The position numbers and the translations under genes were made by a program. This document shows, one piece after another, positions 17,708 to 26,258 of a DNA stretch of 64,000 bases. This DNA is from an uncultured Faecalibacterium sp. GTDB lineage: Bacteria > Bacillota > Clostridia > Oscillospirales > Ruminococcaceae. The first letter of the stretch is position 1; every line of letters begins with the position of its first letter. The stretch lies in assembly GCA_934561555.1 (NCBI GenBank), contig CAKTGQ010000003.1, forward strand, positions 1 through 64,000. The letters run 5' to 3'. The notes under the pieces were generated by a model. The model did no database searches, had not been told where the DNA came from, and worked only from the letters and a program-made list of their open reading frames with translations.

Positions 17708-18211
17708 ATGGCCTTCTACCGCCGCCGACCCCGCCCGGATGCGGAAAAGTGCGCCGACCCCGCCAAGGCGCGGGCCAGCGCGCTGGAAACGCTGGCCGGG
17801 CAGGAGGTCTCTGCCAATATGCTGTATGAGCGGCTGTGCCGCCGCTATACCGAGCCCGCTGCCGCCGCTGCTGTGGCCGAGATGGTGCAGCTGGACTATG
17901 TGAACGATGCCCGCTACGCCGAGGCACGGGCCCACAGCCTGCTGGCTGCCCGCAAAAGCCGCCGCGCCGCCGCCCAGAGCCTGCGCCAGAAGGGGCTTGC
18001 CCCCGCCGAGGTAGCGGGCGCGCTGGAAGCGGTCTACGCCCCGGACGGCGGCGATGACCCGGAACTGGAAGCCGCCGCCGCGCTGGTGGACAGCCGCTAC
18101 CGCAAAAAGCTTGCCATCGGCCGCCGCGACCTTGTGGTGGCCGCCTTGCAGCGCCGCGGCTTTGCCTACCCCGTCATCAAGGAAGCCATCCGCAGGGTGG
18201 AGGAGGGGTAA
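17708..18211 (+). CDS. recX: RecA regulator RecX
   Basis: Modulates RecA filament growth. The 167-residue basic helical protein is made of three-helix repeats, with the typical Y-V-N-D-A-R-Y-A-E-A-R and R-R-A-A-Q-S-L-R-Q-K-G segments. Its start codon directly follows the recA stop. Its own stop is immediately followed by the terminal inverted repeat of an R2 element, which may have replaced the original downstream sequence. Confidence 0.92.
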   Translation: MAFYRRRPRPDAEKCADPAKARASALETLAGQEVSANMLYERLCRRYTEPAAAAAVAEMVQLDYVNDARYAEARAHSLLAARKSRRAAAQSLRQKGLAPAEVAGALEAVYAPDGGDDPELEAAAALVDSRYRKKLAIGRRDLVVAALQRRGFAYPVIKEAIRRVEEG

Positions 18212-18342
18212 AACCCTCTCAGTCAAAGCCTGCGGCTTTGCCAGCTCCCCCGAAGGGGGAGCTTTTCGGCAACTTCCGGTAAGTAGAGCAAAACCTCCCC
18301 CTTCGGGGGAGGTGGATTTGCGAAGCAAAGACGGAGAGGGTT
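18212..18342. repeat. R2 palindromic repeat, copy a
   Basis: A 131-bp element bounded by AACCCTCTC (18212-18220) and GAGAGGGTT (18334-18342). Inside are four nested hairpins: CAAAGCC-TGC-GGCTTTG, GCTCCCCC-GAA-GGGGGAGC, CCTCCCCC-TT-CGGGGGAGG and TTTGC-GAA-GCAAA. There is no reading frame. The architecture is that of a non-autonomous fold-back element; similar GC-rich palindromes are known as dispersed repeats in this bacterial group. Copy b is at 42101-42255. Confidence 0.75.
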
Positions 18343-18410
18343 CAGCCCGCTTGCGCTAAGCAGAAGCTTTCCCCCGCAGCGCCGCGCTTTCACAGAAAGC
18401 GGCGCTGCAA

Positions 18411-18544
18411 ATGCCGTTTTCCGTTACGACCCCTCCTGTGAAAAGGCAATTCTGGAAAATCCGCAGATTTTCCAGAATTGCAAAATTATAAATAATTCTT
18501 CCGCTGATGATGCGCAAAGCGAACGCGGAGCGCATTTTAAATCC
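18411..18544 (+). repeat. R1 repeat, copy 1, with 36-nt palindrome
   Basis: Left arm of 34 nt (18411-18444), palindrome GCAATTCTGGAAAATC-CGCA-complement (18446-18481), then an A/T-rich spacer and a right arm to 18544 that itself can pair (ATGCGC/GCGCAT). Copy 2 at 28045-28179 has the same arm lengths and closely matching arms, but a palindrome of different sequence. On the minus strand the hairpin runs into CTTTTCAC, so it could terminate transcription in that direction. The rest of the recX-rimO gap holds no gene. Confidence 0.75.
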
Positions 18545-18600
18545 TTAAATCGTAAAAATTCAAAAGCATCCCTCAAAAGAGAAAGAGAGTATCATCCCTT

Positions 18601-19926
18601 ATGAAAATTGCGTGTATTTCCCTTGGCTGCCCGAAAAATCAGGTGGATCTGGATGTGATGGTGCACATCCTGCTGTCTGCCGGGCACGAGACCGTGGCTG
18701 ATCTGGCCGAAGCCGATGTCATTCTTGTGAACACCTGCGGCTTTATCGAGAGCGCCAAGACCGAGGCCATTGAAAACATTCTGGAAGCCTGTGCCTATAA
18801 GCAGCAGAACCCGAACCTGAAGGTCATCGTTACCGGCTGCCTTGCCGAGCGCTACCGCAGCCAGATCGAGGAAGAGATCCCCGAGGTGGACGCCGTTGTG
18901 GGCTGCGCCTCCAACAAGGCCATTGATACTATCGTGGAGCGGCTGTTCCACGGCGAGGATCACTTGGAAAGCTACGGTGCCAAAAAAGACTTCCCGCTGG
19001 GCGGCAAGCGTGTCATCGGCACGCCCGCCCACTATGCGTACTTAAAGATCGCCGAGGGCTGCAACAACCGCTGCCACTACTGTGCTATTCCGGGCATCCG
19101 CGGCCCGCTGCACAGCCGCGATATGGCCGACTGCGTAGCCGAAGCCCGCTGGCTGGCCGGTGAGGGCGTGAAGGAACTTATCGTTGTGGCGCAGGACCCC
19201 ACCGCCTACGGCGAGGACTGGGGCAAGCCCGGCAGCATCTGTGAGCTGCTGGACAAGCTGAACAAGGTGCCGGGGCTGGAATGGATCCGCATCATGTACG
19301 CCTACCCGGAGCGCATCACCGATGAATTTATCGCCGCCATGAAGCGCAACGAGAAGGTGGTGCCCTACCTTGACCTGCCCATCCAGCACTGCAACGATAC
19401 CATCCTGAAGAACATGAACCGCCGCTCCAACCGCGCGGAGCTGCTGGAGGTCATCGGCAAGCTGCGCCGTGAGATCCCCGGCATCACCCTGCGCACCACC
19501 CTGATCGCAGGCTTCCCCGGCGAGACCGAGGAGCAGTTCGAGGATCTGTGCAACTTTGTCAAGGAGGTGCAGTTCGACCGTCTGGGCTGCTTTGCCTACT
19601 CTGCCGAGGAAAATACTGTGGCCGCCAAGATGGACGGCCAGATCGAGCAGGAGGTCAAGGACAAGCGTGCCGAGCTGGTGATGCAGATCCAGACCGGCAT
19701 CATGGCACAGAAGCAGGCTGAAAAGGTGGGCCAGACCGTGCACGTTCTGTGTGACGGCATCGACGAGGAAAATGGCCTGTACCTCTGCCGCACCACCGGC
19801 GATGCGCCGGAGGTGGACGGCTGCGTCTGCGTTTCCAGCGAGGAACCGCTGTACCCCGGCCAGTTCTATGACGTGCTGGTAGAGGACAGCGACCTTTACG
19901 ATCTGTATGGTACAGTCGTAAAATAA
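18601..19926 (+). CDS. rimO: Ribosomal S12 methylthiotransferase RimO
   Basis: Radical-SAM enzyme that methylthiolates Asp of ribosomal protein S12. The 441-residue product has the N-terminal MTTase domain with Cys10 (S-L-G-C-P-K-N), N-T-C-G-F and G-C-L-A cysteines for one cluster, the radical-SAM C-N-N-R-C-H-Y-C motif for the other, and a C-terminal TRAM domain. S-L-G-C-P-K-N favours RimO over MiaB. The ribosome site is weak (AGAGAG). pgsA follows at 20 nt. Confidence 0.93.
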   Translation: MKIACISLGCPKNQVDLDVMVHILLSAGHETVADLAEADVILVNTCGFIESAKTEAIENILEACAYKQQNPNLKVIVTGCLAERYRSQIEEEIPEVDAVVGCASNKAIDTIVERLFHGEDHLESYGAKKDFPLGGKRVIGTPAHYAYLKIAEGCNNRCHYCAIPGIRGPLHSRDMADCVAEARWLAGEGVKELIVVAQDPTAYGEDWGKPGSICELLDKLNKVPGLEWIRIMYAYPERITDEFIAAMKRNEKVVPYLDLPIQHCNDTILKNMNRRSNRAELLEVIGKLRREIPGITLRTTLIAGFPGETEEQFEDLCNFVKEVQFDRLGCFAYSAEENTVAAKMDGQIEQEVKDKRAELVMQIQTGIMAQKQAEKVGQTVHVLCDGIDEENGLYLCRTTGDAPEVDGCVCVSSEEPLYPGQFYDVLVEDSDLYDLYGTVVK

Positions 19927-19946
19927 CGAATTGGAGGATAAAATCT

Positions 19947-20546
19947 ATGAATCTGCCCAATAAACTTACCCTGACCCGCATTATTCTGGTGCCGGTGTTC
20001 ATGATTTTTGTGTCCCTGACCAGTCTGGACGGCATCGTGGACGGCAATTTTAACGCCACCTTCTACCTGCTGGCCGGTATCGTGTTTGCCGCTGCCAGCT
20101 TCACCGACTTTCTGGACGGTCATCTGGCACGCAAGTGGCACATGGTCACCGATTTCGGCAAGTTTGCCGACCCGCTGGCTGACAAGCTGCTGACCACCGT
20201 GGCCTTCATCTACATGCTGCGGGACGGCGTGTGCAGCCCCGTGGTGCTGTGCATCATTCTGGCCCGCGAGTTTGCGGTGTCCGGCCTGCGCATGGTAGCC
20301 GCCGGCGCCAAAGACGGCAAGGTCATCGCCGCCAATATGTGGGGCAAGGTCAAGACCGTGCTGCAGATGCTGAGCATCATCTTCTACTTCTTCGGCACTG
20401 CCCTGAGCTACCGCGGCACGGTGGAAAGCGTTTCCATCGTGGTGGTGGTCTCCATCGCCCTGTGCTGGATGGTGGCCGCTGTGACCGCCATTTCTGGCAT
20501 CAAGTACCTGTGGGATAACCGCAGCTTTATCAACACTGCAAAGTAA
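19947..20546 (+). CDS. pgsA: CDP-diacylglycerol-glycerol-3-phosphate phosphatidyltransferase
   Basis: Membrane enzyme committing CDP-diacylglycerol to phosphatidylglycerol. The 199-residue product carries the full CDP-alcohol phosphotransferase motif: D-F-L-D-G-H-L-A-R followed eight residues later by G-K-F-A-D-P-L-A-D, with both aspartate pairs present. Five to six hydrophobic helices are visible. The rimO-pgsA order is widespread in Firmicutes. A terminator closes the operon. Confidence 0.95.
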   Translation: MNLPNKLTLTRIILVPVFMIFVSLTSLDGIVDGNFNATFYLLAGIVFAAASFTDFLDGHLARKWHMVTDFGKFADPLADKLLTTVAFIYMLRDGVCSPVVLCIILAREFAVSGLRMVAAGAKDGKVIAANMWGKVKTVLQMLSIIFYFFGTALSYRGTVESVSIVVVVSIALCWMVAAVTAISGIKYLWDNRSFINTAK

Positions 20547-20562
20547 AAATGTGGAAAACTTC

Positions 20563-20592
20563 GGCCAGCGCTGTACGGCGCTGGCCGTTTTT
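20563..20592 (+). terminator. Intrinsic terminator after pgsA
   Basis: GGCCAGCGC (20563-20571) and GCGCTGGCC (20578-20586) with a 6-nt loop, followed by GTTTTTG. Confidence 0.9.
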
Positions 20593-20655
20593 GTTGCAGC
20601 TTGTCCAAGAAATGCGGCCGCGTTTTGCACAACCTGCTAAAACAGCGCAGAGAAC

Positions 20656-20685
20656 TTGACAAATCCGGGCGGCAGGGGGTAGTAT
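20656..20685 (+). promoter_or_regulatory. Promoter of the LRR lipoprotein gene
   Basis: TTGACA (20656-20661) and TAGTAT (20680-20685) with an 18-bp spacer. A GCACA/TGTGC hairpin (20701-20716) lies in the resulting leader. Confidence 0.65.
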
Positions 20686-20754
20686 GAGGTGGGGTCTGCC
20701 GCACAAACATCTGTGCGGCGGGCAAATGCTTTATCAAAAAACGGAGGAAAACTT

Positions 20755-21837
20755 ATGCGTTTGAAAATGAACAGACGAACCTTCCTGAAAGTGACGGGCA
20801 CGGCTGTACTGGCCGGTGCACTGGCTGGCTGCGGCGGCAGCGGTTCCGGCAACGGCGGCGGTAACGGCGGCAACCCCGGCGGTGGGGACGGCCCGGAGAA
20901 CCCCGGTGGTGGGGAAGAGCTCGGCACCCCCGGCGGCGGGGAAGATAAGCCTGGCAGCGGCAAAAAGGAAAAGGGCTACTACACCGCAACAGCCCCGGAC
21001 ACGCAGGGCGTGTACTGGACGTACTATTATGAGGGCTCTGGCACCGAGGTTAGCCTGACCGGCTATAACCGCTACAAGGGCGTACAGCCCCGTGGCAATG
21101 TGACCCTGCCCAGTACATTGGACGGCCTGCGTGTTACAGATGTGGATTCGAATGCGTTTGATATGCTGTACAAGTGTGACAAGAAGTATGGCGACCCGGA
21201 AACGGAGAACTATACCTGGTCGGACTTCTCTGCTGTAACCGAGATGACCGTTCCGGCAAGCATCCGCTGGATCGGGCAGGCGGCGTTCAACGGCTGTGTC
21301 AATGCTGGCGTAGGAACCCACCGCACAGCTACGATGCTGAAAAAGGTCACTTTCCTTGGAAATGTGCATTTGGTATTCTCTGCATTTTATGACTGCGACA
21401 AGCTGGAAGAAGTTGTCGGCTGGGAAAAAATCGAGAGCCCGGATGGGTATTTGGTACGAGAGGGTTGCTTTGGAAATACAGGCTTTAAGGAATTGACTGT
21501 TACCCCGAACATGATGAGCTTCAACGCATTTGCGGATTGCAAGAAATTGGAAAAGGTTACGATCCAGAAGGGAAATGACAGGATCAGTAGTGGTATCTTC
21601 AGCTGCTGCTATGCGTTGAGCAGGGTGTATATTCCCAGTACAGTCAAAACGATTGAGGATGATGCATTCTACGCATACCCGGAAGAAGATATTGGTACAA
21701 AACCTGCTGAACTGACCGTCTACTATGGCGGCAGCGAAGCGCAGTGGAAGAACCTGATGCAAAAGACGGCAGATGGCAACGACCGCCTGAAAAATGCCAC
21801 CGTGCGTTACGGCCAGAGCCCGGACGACATGAAGTAA
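20755..21837 (+). CDS. Twin-arginine lipoprotein with BspA-type leucine-rich repeats
   Basis: Predicted surface protein of 360 residues. The signal peptide shows N-R-R-T-F-L-K (6-12), a Tat motif, and a lipobox ending L-A-G-C at Cys26, so Tat export with lipid anchoring is likely. A glycine/proline linker (about 27-65) leads to a domain with LRR_5-like units such as V-T-E-M-T-V-P-A-S-I-R-W-I-G. BspA-type proteins often bind host or bacterial surfaces; the ligand here is unknown. Coding sequence after the linker is less GC-rich than neighbouring genes. ATG 20755 follows ACGGAGGAAAA. Confidence 0.75.
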   Translation: MRLKMNRRTFLKVTGTAVLAGALAGCGGSGSGNGGGNGGNPGGGDGPENPGGGEELGTPGGGEDKPGSGKKEKGYYTATAPDTQGVYWTYYYEGSGTEVSLTGYNRYKGVQPRGNVTLPSTLDGLRVTDVDSNAFDMLYKCDKKYGDPETENYTWSDFSAVTEMTVPASIRWIGQAAFNGCVNAGVGTHRTATMLKKVTFLGNVHLVFSAFYDCDKLEEVVGWEKIESPDGYLVREGCFGNTGFKELTVTPNMMSFNAFADCKKLEKVTIQKGNDRISSGIFSCCYALSRVYIPSTVKTIEDDAFYAYPEEDIGTKPAELTVYYGGSEAQWKNLMQKTADGNDRLKNATVRYGQSPDDMK

Positions 21838-21862
21838 GCAGAATATTAACCAATCAAAAATA

Positions 21863-21909
21863 ACGGAGACCCGCTGCACGAAACCAAGGTGCGGCGGGTC
21901 TCCGTTTTG
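21863..21909 (+). terminator. Intrinsic terminator after the LRR lipoprotein gene
   Basis: ACGGAGACCCGC (21863-21874) pairs with GCGGGTCTCCGT (21894-21905), with an inner GCAC/GTGC step, then TTTTG. Confidence 0.88.
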
Positions 21910-21930
21910 TATGCTTTTGAAAAACGGCAG

Positions 21931-22016
21931 ATGCCGCTTCCCTCCACGACCTCTCCCGTGAAAATGGGGTTCAGAAACGCCCGCAGGCGTTTCTGAACCC
22001 CGAAATTTAAAATCGT
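21931..22016 (+). repeat. R1 repeat, copy 3, right arm missing
   Basis: The 34-nt left arm (21931-21964) matches copies 1 and 2 and is followed by a third palindrome, GGGGTTCAGAAACGCC-CGCA-complement (21966-22001), again 16 bp with the same loop. The conserved right arm is absent; the sequence passes into the end of the minus-strand isomerase gene at 22030. Read on the minus strand the hairpin ends in ATTTTCAC and probably serves as that gene's terminator. Confidence 0.7.
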
Positions 22017-22029
22017 TTTTTGACTGCTG

Positions 22030-23193
22030 TCAGGAAAGCACTGCGCTTTCCTCCACCTTGTCCAGCACAGCCAGCTGCAAAGCATTCAGCATACTGCGCT
22101 GTGCGCCGTAGGTGTCGGCGTAGGAGCTGTTGGCGCTGTCGATCTGCTCCTGCGTGGGGATGATGTCCAGCTGTTCCGCAAGGGCCTGAAAGACCAGATC
22201 CTGCTTGGCCAGATGCTCAAAGTAGGCGTCAGAATCTGCCAGCATCGCGTCAGCATCGGCGTAGCCCTTGGCCTGTGCGTAGGCGTCCAGCTCCATGCCG
22301 TACTTGGCGGCAAGCTGAGAGTGGTAGTTCAGGAACATGCGGATGTAGTAGCTGGTAATCTGGTTGGGAACCTCCTTGAAGGTAGAATTATTGAGCAGAT
22401 AGTCCATCACGGCGTTGTCCAGATTGTTGGCGTACAGGGCGCTGTCAAAGTACTGGCGCAGGGCGTCTGCGGTGTGCAGATCGTCGCTGGCGGCAAAATT
22501 GGTCTCCACCCACTCGTCGGTCAGGGTGGGGACAACGCTCTGGGTGATGGCGTTCAGGGTCACGCTGAATACGGCTTCCTTGCCGCTGAGCGGGATGGTG
22601 TTGCCCTCGGCGTCGGTGGAGTCGCCGTAGCCCTCCGGGAAGGTGACGGTCACATCAAAGACATCGCCGATGTTGTGGCCGATGATCTGATCCTCGAAGC
22701 CGTCAATAAAGGTGTGGCTGCCCAGTGTCAGGTCGTAGCCGGTGGCGGTGCCGCCGTTAAAGACCACGCCGTCCACCGCACCGGAATAGTCGATGTTCAC
22801 GGTGTCGCCGCTCTGGGCTGCCCGGTCGGTGATGTTCTGGGTGGTGGCGAACTGGTTCAGCAAAGTGTCGATCTGGGTCTGGATCTCGGCCTCGGTGGGC
22901 TCGATGTCTGCCTTGGAAAGCGGCAGCGCAGATACATCATCCGGTAACGTCACATAGTCCAGTGCGCGGATGCCGGTCCAGTGGCCGTTATCGTCCAGCC
23001 CCTCGGAGTAATCGAAGCTGGCGTAGTCGAAATCCGACACCTTGCCGTAGACGGACACGCTTGCGCCGGATGCAGCAGAGGATGCCGTGGTGCTGCCTTG
23101 CTTTTTGGTCAGCATAAAGCAGGCTAAAACTACGCACAGCACAGCGGCTGCCGCGCACAGCACACACAACAGGGTCTTGGTATTGCGTTTCAA
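22030..23193 (-). CDS. Membrane-anchored FKBP-type prolyl isomerase with TF-like tail
   Basis: Predicted extracytoplasmic folding factor of 387 residues. An N-terminal hydrophobic anchor (about 8-30) precedes a serine/alanine linker. Residues of about 125-215 form an FKBP domain (G-D-T-V-N-I-D-Y-S-G, then F-I-D-G-F-E-D-Q-I-I-G and V-T-F-P-E-G-Y), followed by a helical part resembling the trigger-factor C-terminal chaperone domain. The start is TTG at 23193, supported by AGGAGGT 7 nt upstream. Substrates are unknown; secreted proteins are the natural candidates. Confidence 0.82.
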   Translation of the reverse strand: MKRNTKTLLCVLCAAAAVLCVVLACFMLTKKQGSTTASSAASGASVSVYGKVSDFDYASFDYSEGLDDNGHWTGIRALDYVTLPDDVSALPLSKADIEPTEAEIQTQIDTLLNQFATTQNITDRAAQSGDTVNIDYSGAVDGVVFNGGTATGYDLTLGSHTFIDGFEDQIIGHNIGDVFDVTVTFPEGYGDSTDAEGNTIPLSGKEAVFSVTLNAITQSVVPTLTDEWVETNFAASDDLHTADALRQYFDSALYANNLDNAVMDYLLNNSTFKEVPNQITSYYIRMFLNYHSQLAAKYGMELDAYAQAKGYADADAMLADSDAYFEHLAKQDLVFQALAEQLDIIPTQEQIDSANSSYADTYGAQRSMLNALQLAVLDKVEESAVLS

Positions 23194-23366
23194 AAGAGAT
23201 ACCTCCTAAAAATAGCAGACCGTTTTCACGGAGAATGCAAATATCATACCATCCTATTATAACGGAAAAATGCGAAAAGAAAAGATTTTTGCGAAAATTC
23301 CACAAATGCCGCCCGGCACAGGTATCACTTTTGCCCGCTTTGGGACGGGAAATGCCGCAAAACCGG

Positions 23367-23395
23367 TGGAAATACCCGGGCGGTTCTGTTACAAT
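23367..23395 (+). promoter_or_regulatory. Promoter of the malic enzyme-fumarase operon
   Basis: TACAAT (23390-23395) preceded by TGT, an extended -10, with a weak TGGAAA (23367-23372) at 17 bp. The leader contains a CTTTCCC/GGGAAAG hairpin (about 23409-23427) just upstream of the ribosome site. Confidence 0.5.
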
Positions 23396-23456
23396 AAAAC
23401 TGTATGAGCCTTTCCCTGCGGGGGAAAGCCTTTTGCTGAAATTGGAGGATAAAACC

Positions 23457-24629
23457 ATGGATTACAATAAAGCAGCTCTGGAAATGCACGAGACCCACAA
23501 GGGAAAGGTGGGCATCGTGAGCAAGGTGGAGGTCGCCACCCGTGACGACCTGTCCACCGCCTACACCCCCGGTGTGGCCGAGCCCTGCCGCAAGATCAAG
23601 GAAAACCCGGAGGATGTGTATAAGTACACTTTCAAGGGCAACATGGTGGCCGTTGTCTCCAACGGCACCGCCGTGCTGGGTCTGGGCGATATCGGCCCGG
23701 AAGCCGGTCTGCCGGTCATGGAGGGCAAGGCTGTGCTGTTCAAGGAGTTCGGCGGCGTGGACGCCTTCCCCATCTGCATCGACGCCCACGACGCTGCCAG
23801 CGTCATTGCCGCCTGCAAGGCCATTGCGCCCACCTTTGGCGGCATCAATCTGGAGGATATCAAGAGCCCGGAGTGCTTCGAGATCGAGGAGACCTTGGAG
23901 CGGGAACTGGACATCCCCGTGTTCCACGACGACCAGCACGGTACCGCCATCGTGGTCACTGCTGCCCTCATCAACGCTCTGCGCGTGGTGAATAAAAAGA
24001 TGGAGGACGTGCATATCGTCCTGAACGGCCCCGGCGCAGCCGGTACCGCCATCATCAAGATGCTGATGACCGCCGGTGCCAAGGACATCGTGGCGGTGGA
24101 TCAGTTCGGCACTCTGTACAAGGGCTGCAACAGCGCTGAAGCCCACAAGAACTGGCTGGGTGAGGTGACCAACCCCCGCCAGATCAAGGGCGGCCTGAAG
24201 GAAGCGCTGGAGGGCGCAGACGTGTTCATCGGCGTGTCCCGCCCCGGCATCCTGACCACCGAGCTGTGCAAGACCATGAACAAGGACGCCATCGTCTTTG
24301 CCATGGCAAACCCCACACCGGAGATCATGCCGGACGAGGCAAAGGCGGGCGGCGTGCGGGTGATGGCCACCGGCCGCAGCGACTTCCCCAATCAGGTCAA
24401 CAACGTGCTGTGCTTCCCCGGCTTGTTCAAGGGTGCGCTTAGCGTCCGTGCCCGGGATATCAACAATGAGATGAAGCTGGCCGCCGCCTACGCCATTGCA
24501 GACCTCATCACCGACGCCGACCGCAGCGAGGAGAACATCATCCCCGGCGCGTTCGACCCCCGCGTGGCCGAAGCTGTGGCAAATGCCGTGGCAAAGGCTG
24601 CCCGCGAGACCGGCGTGGCACGGCTGTAA
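23457..24629 (+). CDS. Malic enzyme
   Basis: Oxidatively decarboxylates malate to pyruvate with NAD(P). The 390-residue single-module enzyme has Y-T-P-G-V-A-E-P-C near residue 37, the metal-site region V-F-H-D-D-Q-H-G-T-A (about 158-167), and the dinucleotide-binding L-N-G-P-G-A-A-G-T-A. ATG 23457 follows TTGGAGG; a longer frame adds upstream non-family sequence. With the two fumarase genes downstream it forms a fumarate-malate-pyruvate unit. Cofactor preference cannot be decided by eye. Confidence 0.94.
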   Translation: MDYNKAALEMHETHKGKVGIVSKVEVATRDDLSTAYTPGVAEPCRKIKENPEDVYKYTFKGNMVAVVSNGTAVLGLGDIGPEAGLPVMEGKAVLFKEFGGVDAFPICIDAHDAASVIAACKAIAPTFGGINLEDIKSPECFEIEETLERELDIPVFHDDQHGTAIVVTAALINALRVVNKKMEDVHIVLNGPGAAGTAIIKMLMTAGAKDIVAVDQFGTLYKGCNSAEAHKNWLGEVTNPRQIKGGLKEALEGADVFIGVSRPGILTTELCKTMNKDAIVFAMANPTPEIMPDEAKAGGVRVMATGRSDFPNQVNNVLCFPGLFKGALSVRARDINNEMKLAAAYAIADLITDADRSEENIIPGAFDPRVAEAVANAVAKAARETGVARL

Positions 24630-24644
24630 GCGGAGGGCACAGGC

Positions 24645-25484
24645 ATGAGAACGATCTCCGCACAGAGCATTACGGATACGGTGGCGCGGCTCTGCATCAA
24701 GGCCAACACCCAGCTGCCGCAGGACGTGCAGGCCGCGCTGGAAAAGGCCCGGGAGGAAGAGCCGTGGCCGCTGGCTAAAAATACGTTAGACCTGCTGTGG
24801 TCGAACCTTGGCGCTGCAAAGGAGAAAGACCTGCCCATCTGTCAGGACACCGGCATGGCCTGCGTGTTCGTGGAGCTGGGCACCGATGTGCACATTGACG
24901 GCAGCTTTGAAGCCGCCATCCACGAGGGCGTACGCCGGGGCTACACCGATGGCTATCTGCGCAAGAGCATCGTGGCCGACCCGCTGCGCCGGGGCAACAC
25001 CGGCGATAACACCCCGGCGGCCATTACGGTACATCTGGTGGACGGCGAGGGCTGCCGCATCACGGTGGCACCCAAGGGCTTTGGCAGCGAGAACATGAGC
25101 CGCATCCAGATGCTCAAGCCCGCCGACGGCGTGGAGGGCTTTAAAAAGTTCGTGGTGGATACCGTGCGTCTGGCCGGCTCCAACCCCTGCCCGCCCATCG
25201 TGCTGGGCATCGGCGTGGGCGGCAGCTTTGACAAGGTGGCGTATCTTGCCAAAAAGGCGCTGCTGCGCCCGCTGGACATCCCAAACCCCGACCCCTACTA
25301 CGCCCAGCTGGAACAGGAGCTGCTTGCCGCCATCAATGCACTGGGCATCGGCCCGCAGGGCTTTGGCGGCAAGACCACCTGCCTCGGCCTTGCCATTGAG
25401 CAGATGCCCACCCATGTGGCGGGTCTGCCGGTGGCTGTGAACGTTTCCTGTCATGTGACCCGCCGCGCCAGCGCGGAGCTGTAA
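24645..25484 (+). CDS. Class I fumarate hydratase, alpha subunit
   Basis: Iron-sulfur hydratase subunit of 279 residues, related to the N-terminal half of class I fumarases and to L-tartrate dehydratase alpha. Cysteines likely to hold the 4Fe-4S cluster occur in C-Q-D-T-G, S-N-P-C-P-P and the later K-T-T-C-L-G. The motif N-T-G-D-N-T-P-A-A is typical. It follows malic enzyme by 15 nt and precedes the beta subunit by 13 nt. Fumarase is preferred over tartrate dehydratase because of the malic enzyme neighbour. Confidence 0.9.
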   Translation: MRTISAQSITDTVARLCIKANTQLPQDVQAALEKAREEEPWPLAKNTLDLLWSNLGAAKEKDLPICQDTGMACVFVELGTDVHIDGSFEAAIHEGVRRGYTDGYLRKSIVADPLRRGNTGDNTPAAITVHLVDGEGCRITVAPKGFGSENMSRIQMLKPADGVEGFKKFVVDTVRLAGSNPCPPIVLGIGVGGSFDKVAYLAKKALLRPLDIPNPDPYYAQLEQELLAAINALGIGPQGFGGKTTCLGLAIEQMPTHVAGLPVAVNVSCHVTRRASAEL

Positions 25485-25497
25485 GGAGGGGAGAAGA

Positions 25498-26052
25498 ATG
25501 GAATACAGACTGACTACCCCCTGCACCGCACAGGATCTGGCCCCGCTGAAAGCAGGGGATACCGTGCTGCTTTCCGGCGTGGTGTACACCGCCCGGGATC
25601 AGGCACACAAGCGGATGATGGAAGCACTGGACAAGGGCGAGACTTTACCTTTTTCCCTTGAGGGCAGCGCCATCTATTATGTAGGTCCCACCCCGGAGCG
25701 CCCGGGCGAGGTCATCGGCTCGGCAGGGCCTACCACCAGCGGGCGCATGGACGCCATGAGCCCCCGGCTGCTGGATCTTGGCAACAAGATCATGATCGGC
25801 AAGGGCAAGCGGGACGCCGCCGTCAAGGCGGCTGTGGTGCGCAACGGCGCGGTGTATCTGGCCGCGCTGGGCGGTGCCGGTGCGCTGATGGCAAAAAGCG
25901 TGCAGACGCTGGAAGTGATCGCATGGCCGGACTTGGGCTGTGAAGCGGTGCGCCGCCTGACCGTGCAGGATATGCCCCTGACCGTGGTGCTGGATGCCCA
26001 CGGCGGCGACCTGTACGAGGAAGGCCCAGCCGCCTATCTGGCTGCGCTGTAA
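25498..26052 (+). CDS. Class I fumarate hydratase, beta subunit
   Basis: Completes the two-subunit hydratase; 184 residues, matching the C-terminal half of single-chain class I fumarases. Family landmarks are L-L-S-G-V-V-Y-T-A-R-D-Q-A-H-K-R, Y-Y-V-G-P-T-P, G-P-T-T-S-G-R-M-D and M-I-G-K-G-K-R. The ribosome site GGAGGGGAGAAG overlaps the alpha-subunit end. No clear terminator follows. Confidence 0.9.
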   Translation: MEYRLTTPCTAQDLAPLKAGDTVLLSGVVYTARDQAHKRMMEALDKGETLPFSLEGSAIYYVGPTPERPGEVIGSAGPTTSGRMDAMSPRLLDLGNKIMIGKGKRDAAVKAAVVRNGAVYLAALGGAGALMAKSVQTLEVIAWPDLGCEAVRRLTVQDMPLTVVLDAHGGDLYEEGPAAYLAAL

Positions 26053-26125
26053 ATTGCACCCTTTGCACAAAACAGGGGCGGTGCAAAACCGGCAAAACAG
26101 CAGTTCTGTGCAGAGAAATGTGGTT

Positions 26126-26217
26126 AGTTTAACAAAACTTGCTGCGAATTACTTGCATCAACCGCAAAAGTGTGATATCCTTTAACATACGACAGAGGGT
26201 ACACATACCCTGTCGGA
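26126..26217 (+). promoter_or_regulatory. Promoter, dyad and leader hairpin of the DtxR-type gene
   Basis: TTGCAT (26153-26158) and TATCCT (26176-26181) at 17 bp form the promoter. Upstream is a dyad AGTTT-AACA-AAACT (26126-26139), a possible operator. The leader begins with a hairpin CGACA(GA)GGGTA-CACA-TACCCTGTCG (about 26189-26217). Metal-dependent autoregulation would fit the gene but is inference. Confidence 0.5.
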
Positions 26218-26258
26218 AAAATCCCCCAGAGGGAATAAGGCAGGAGGCCGGACAAACC

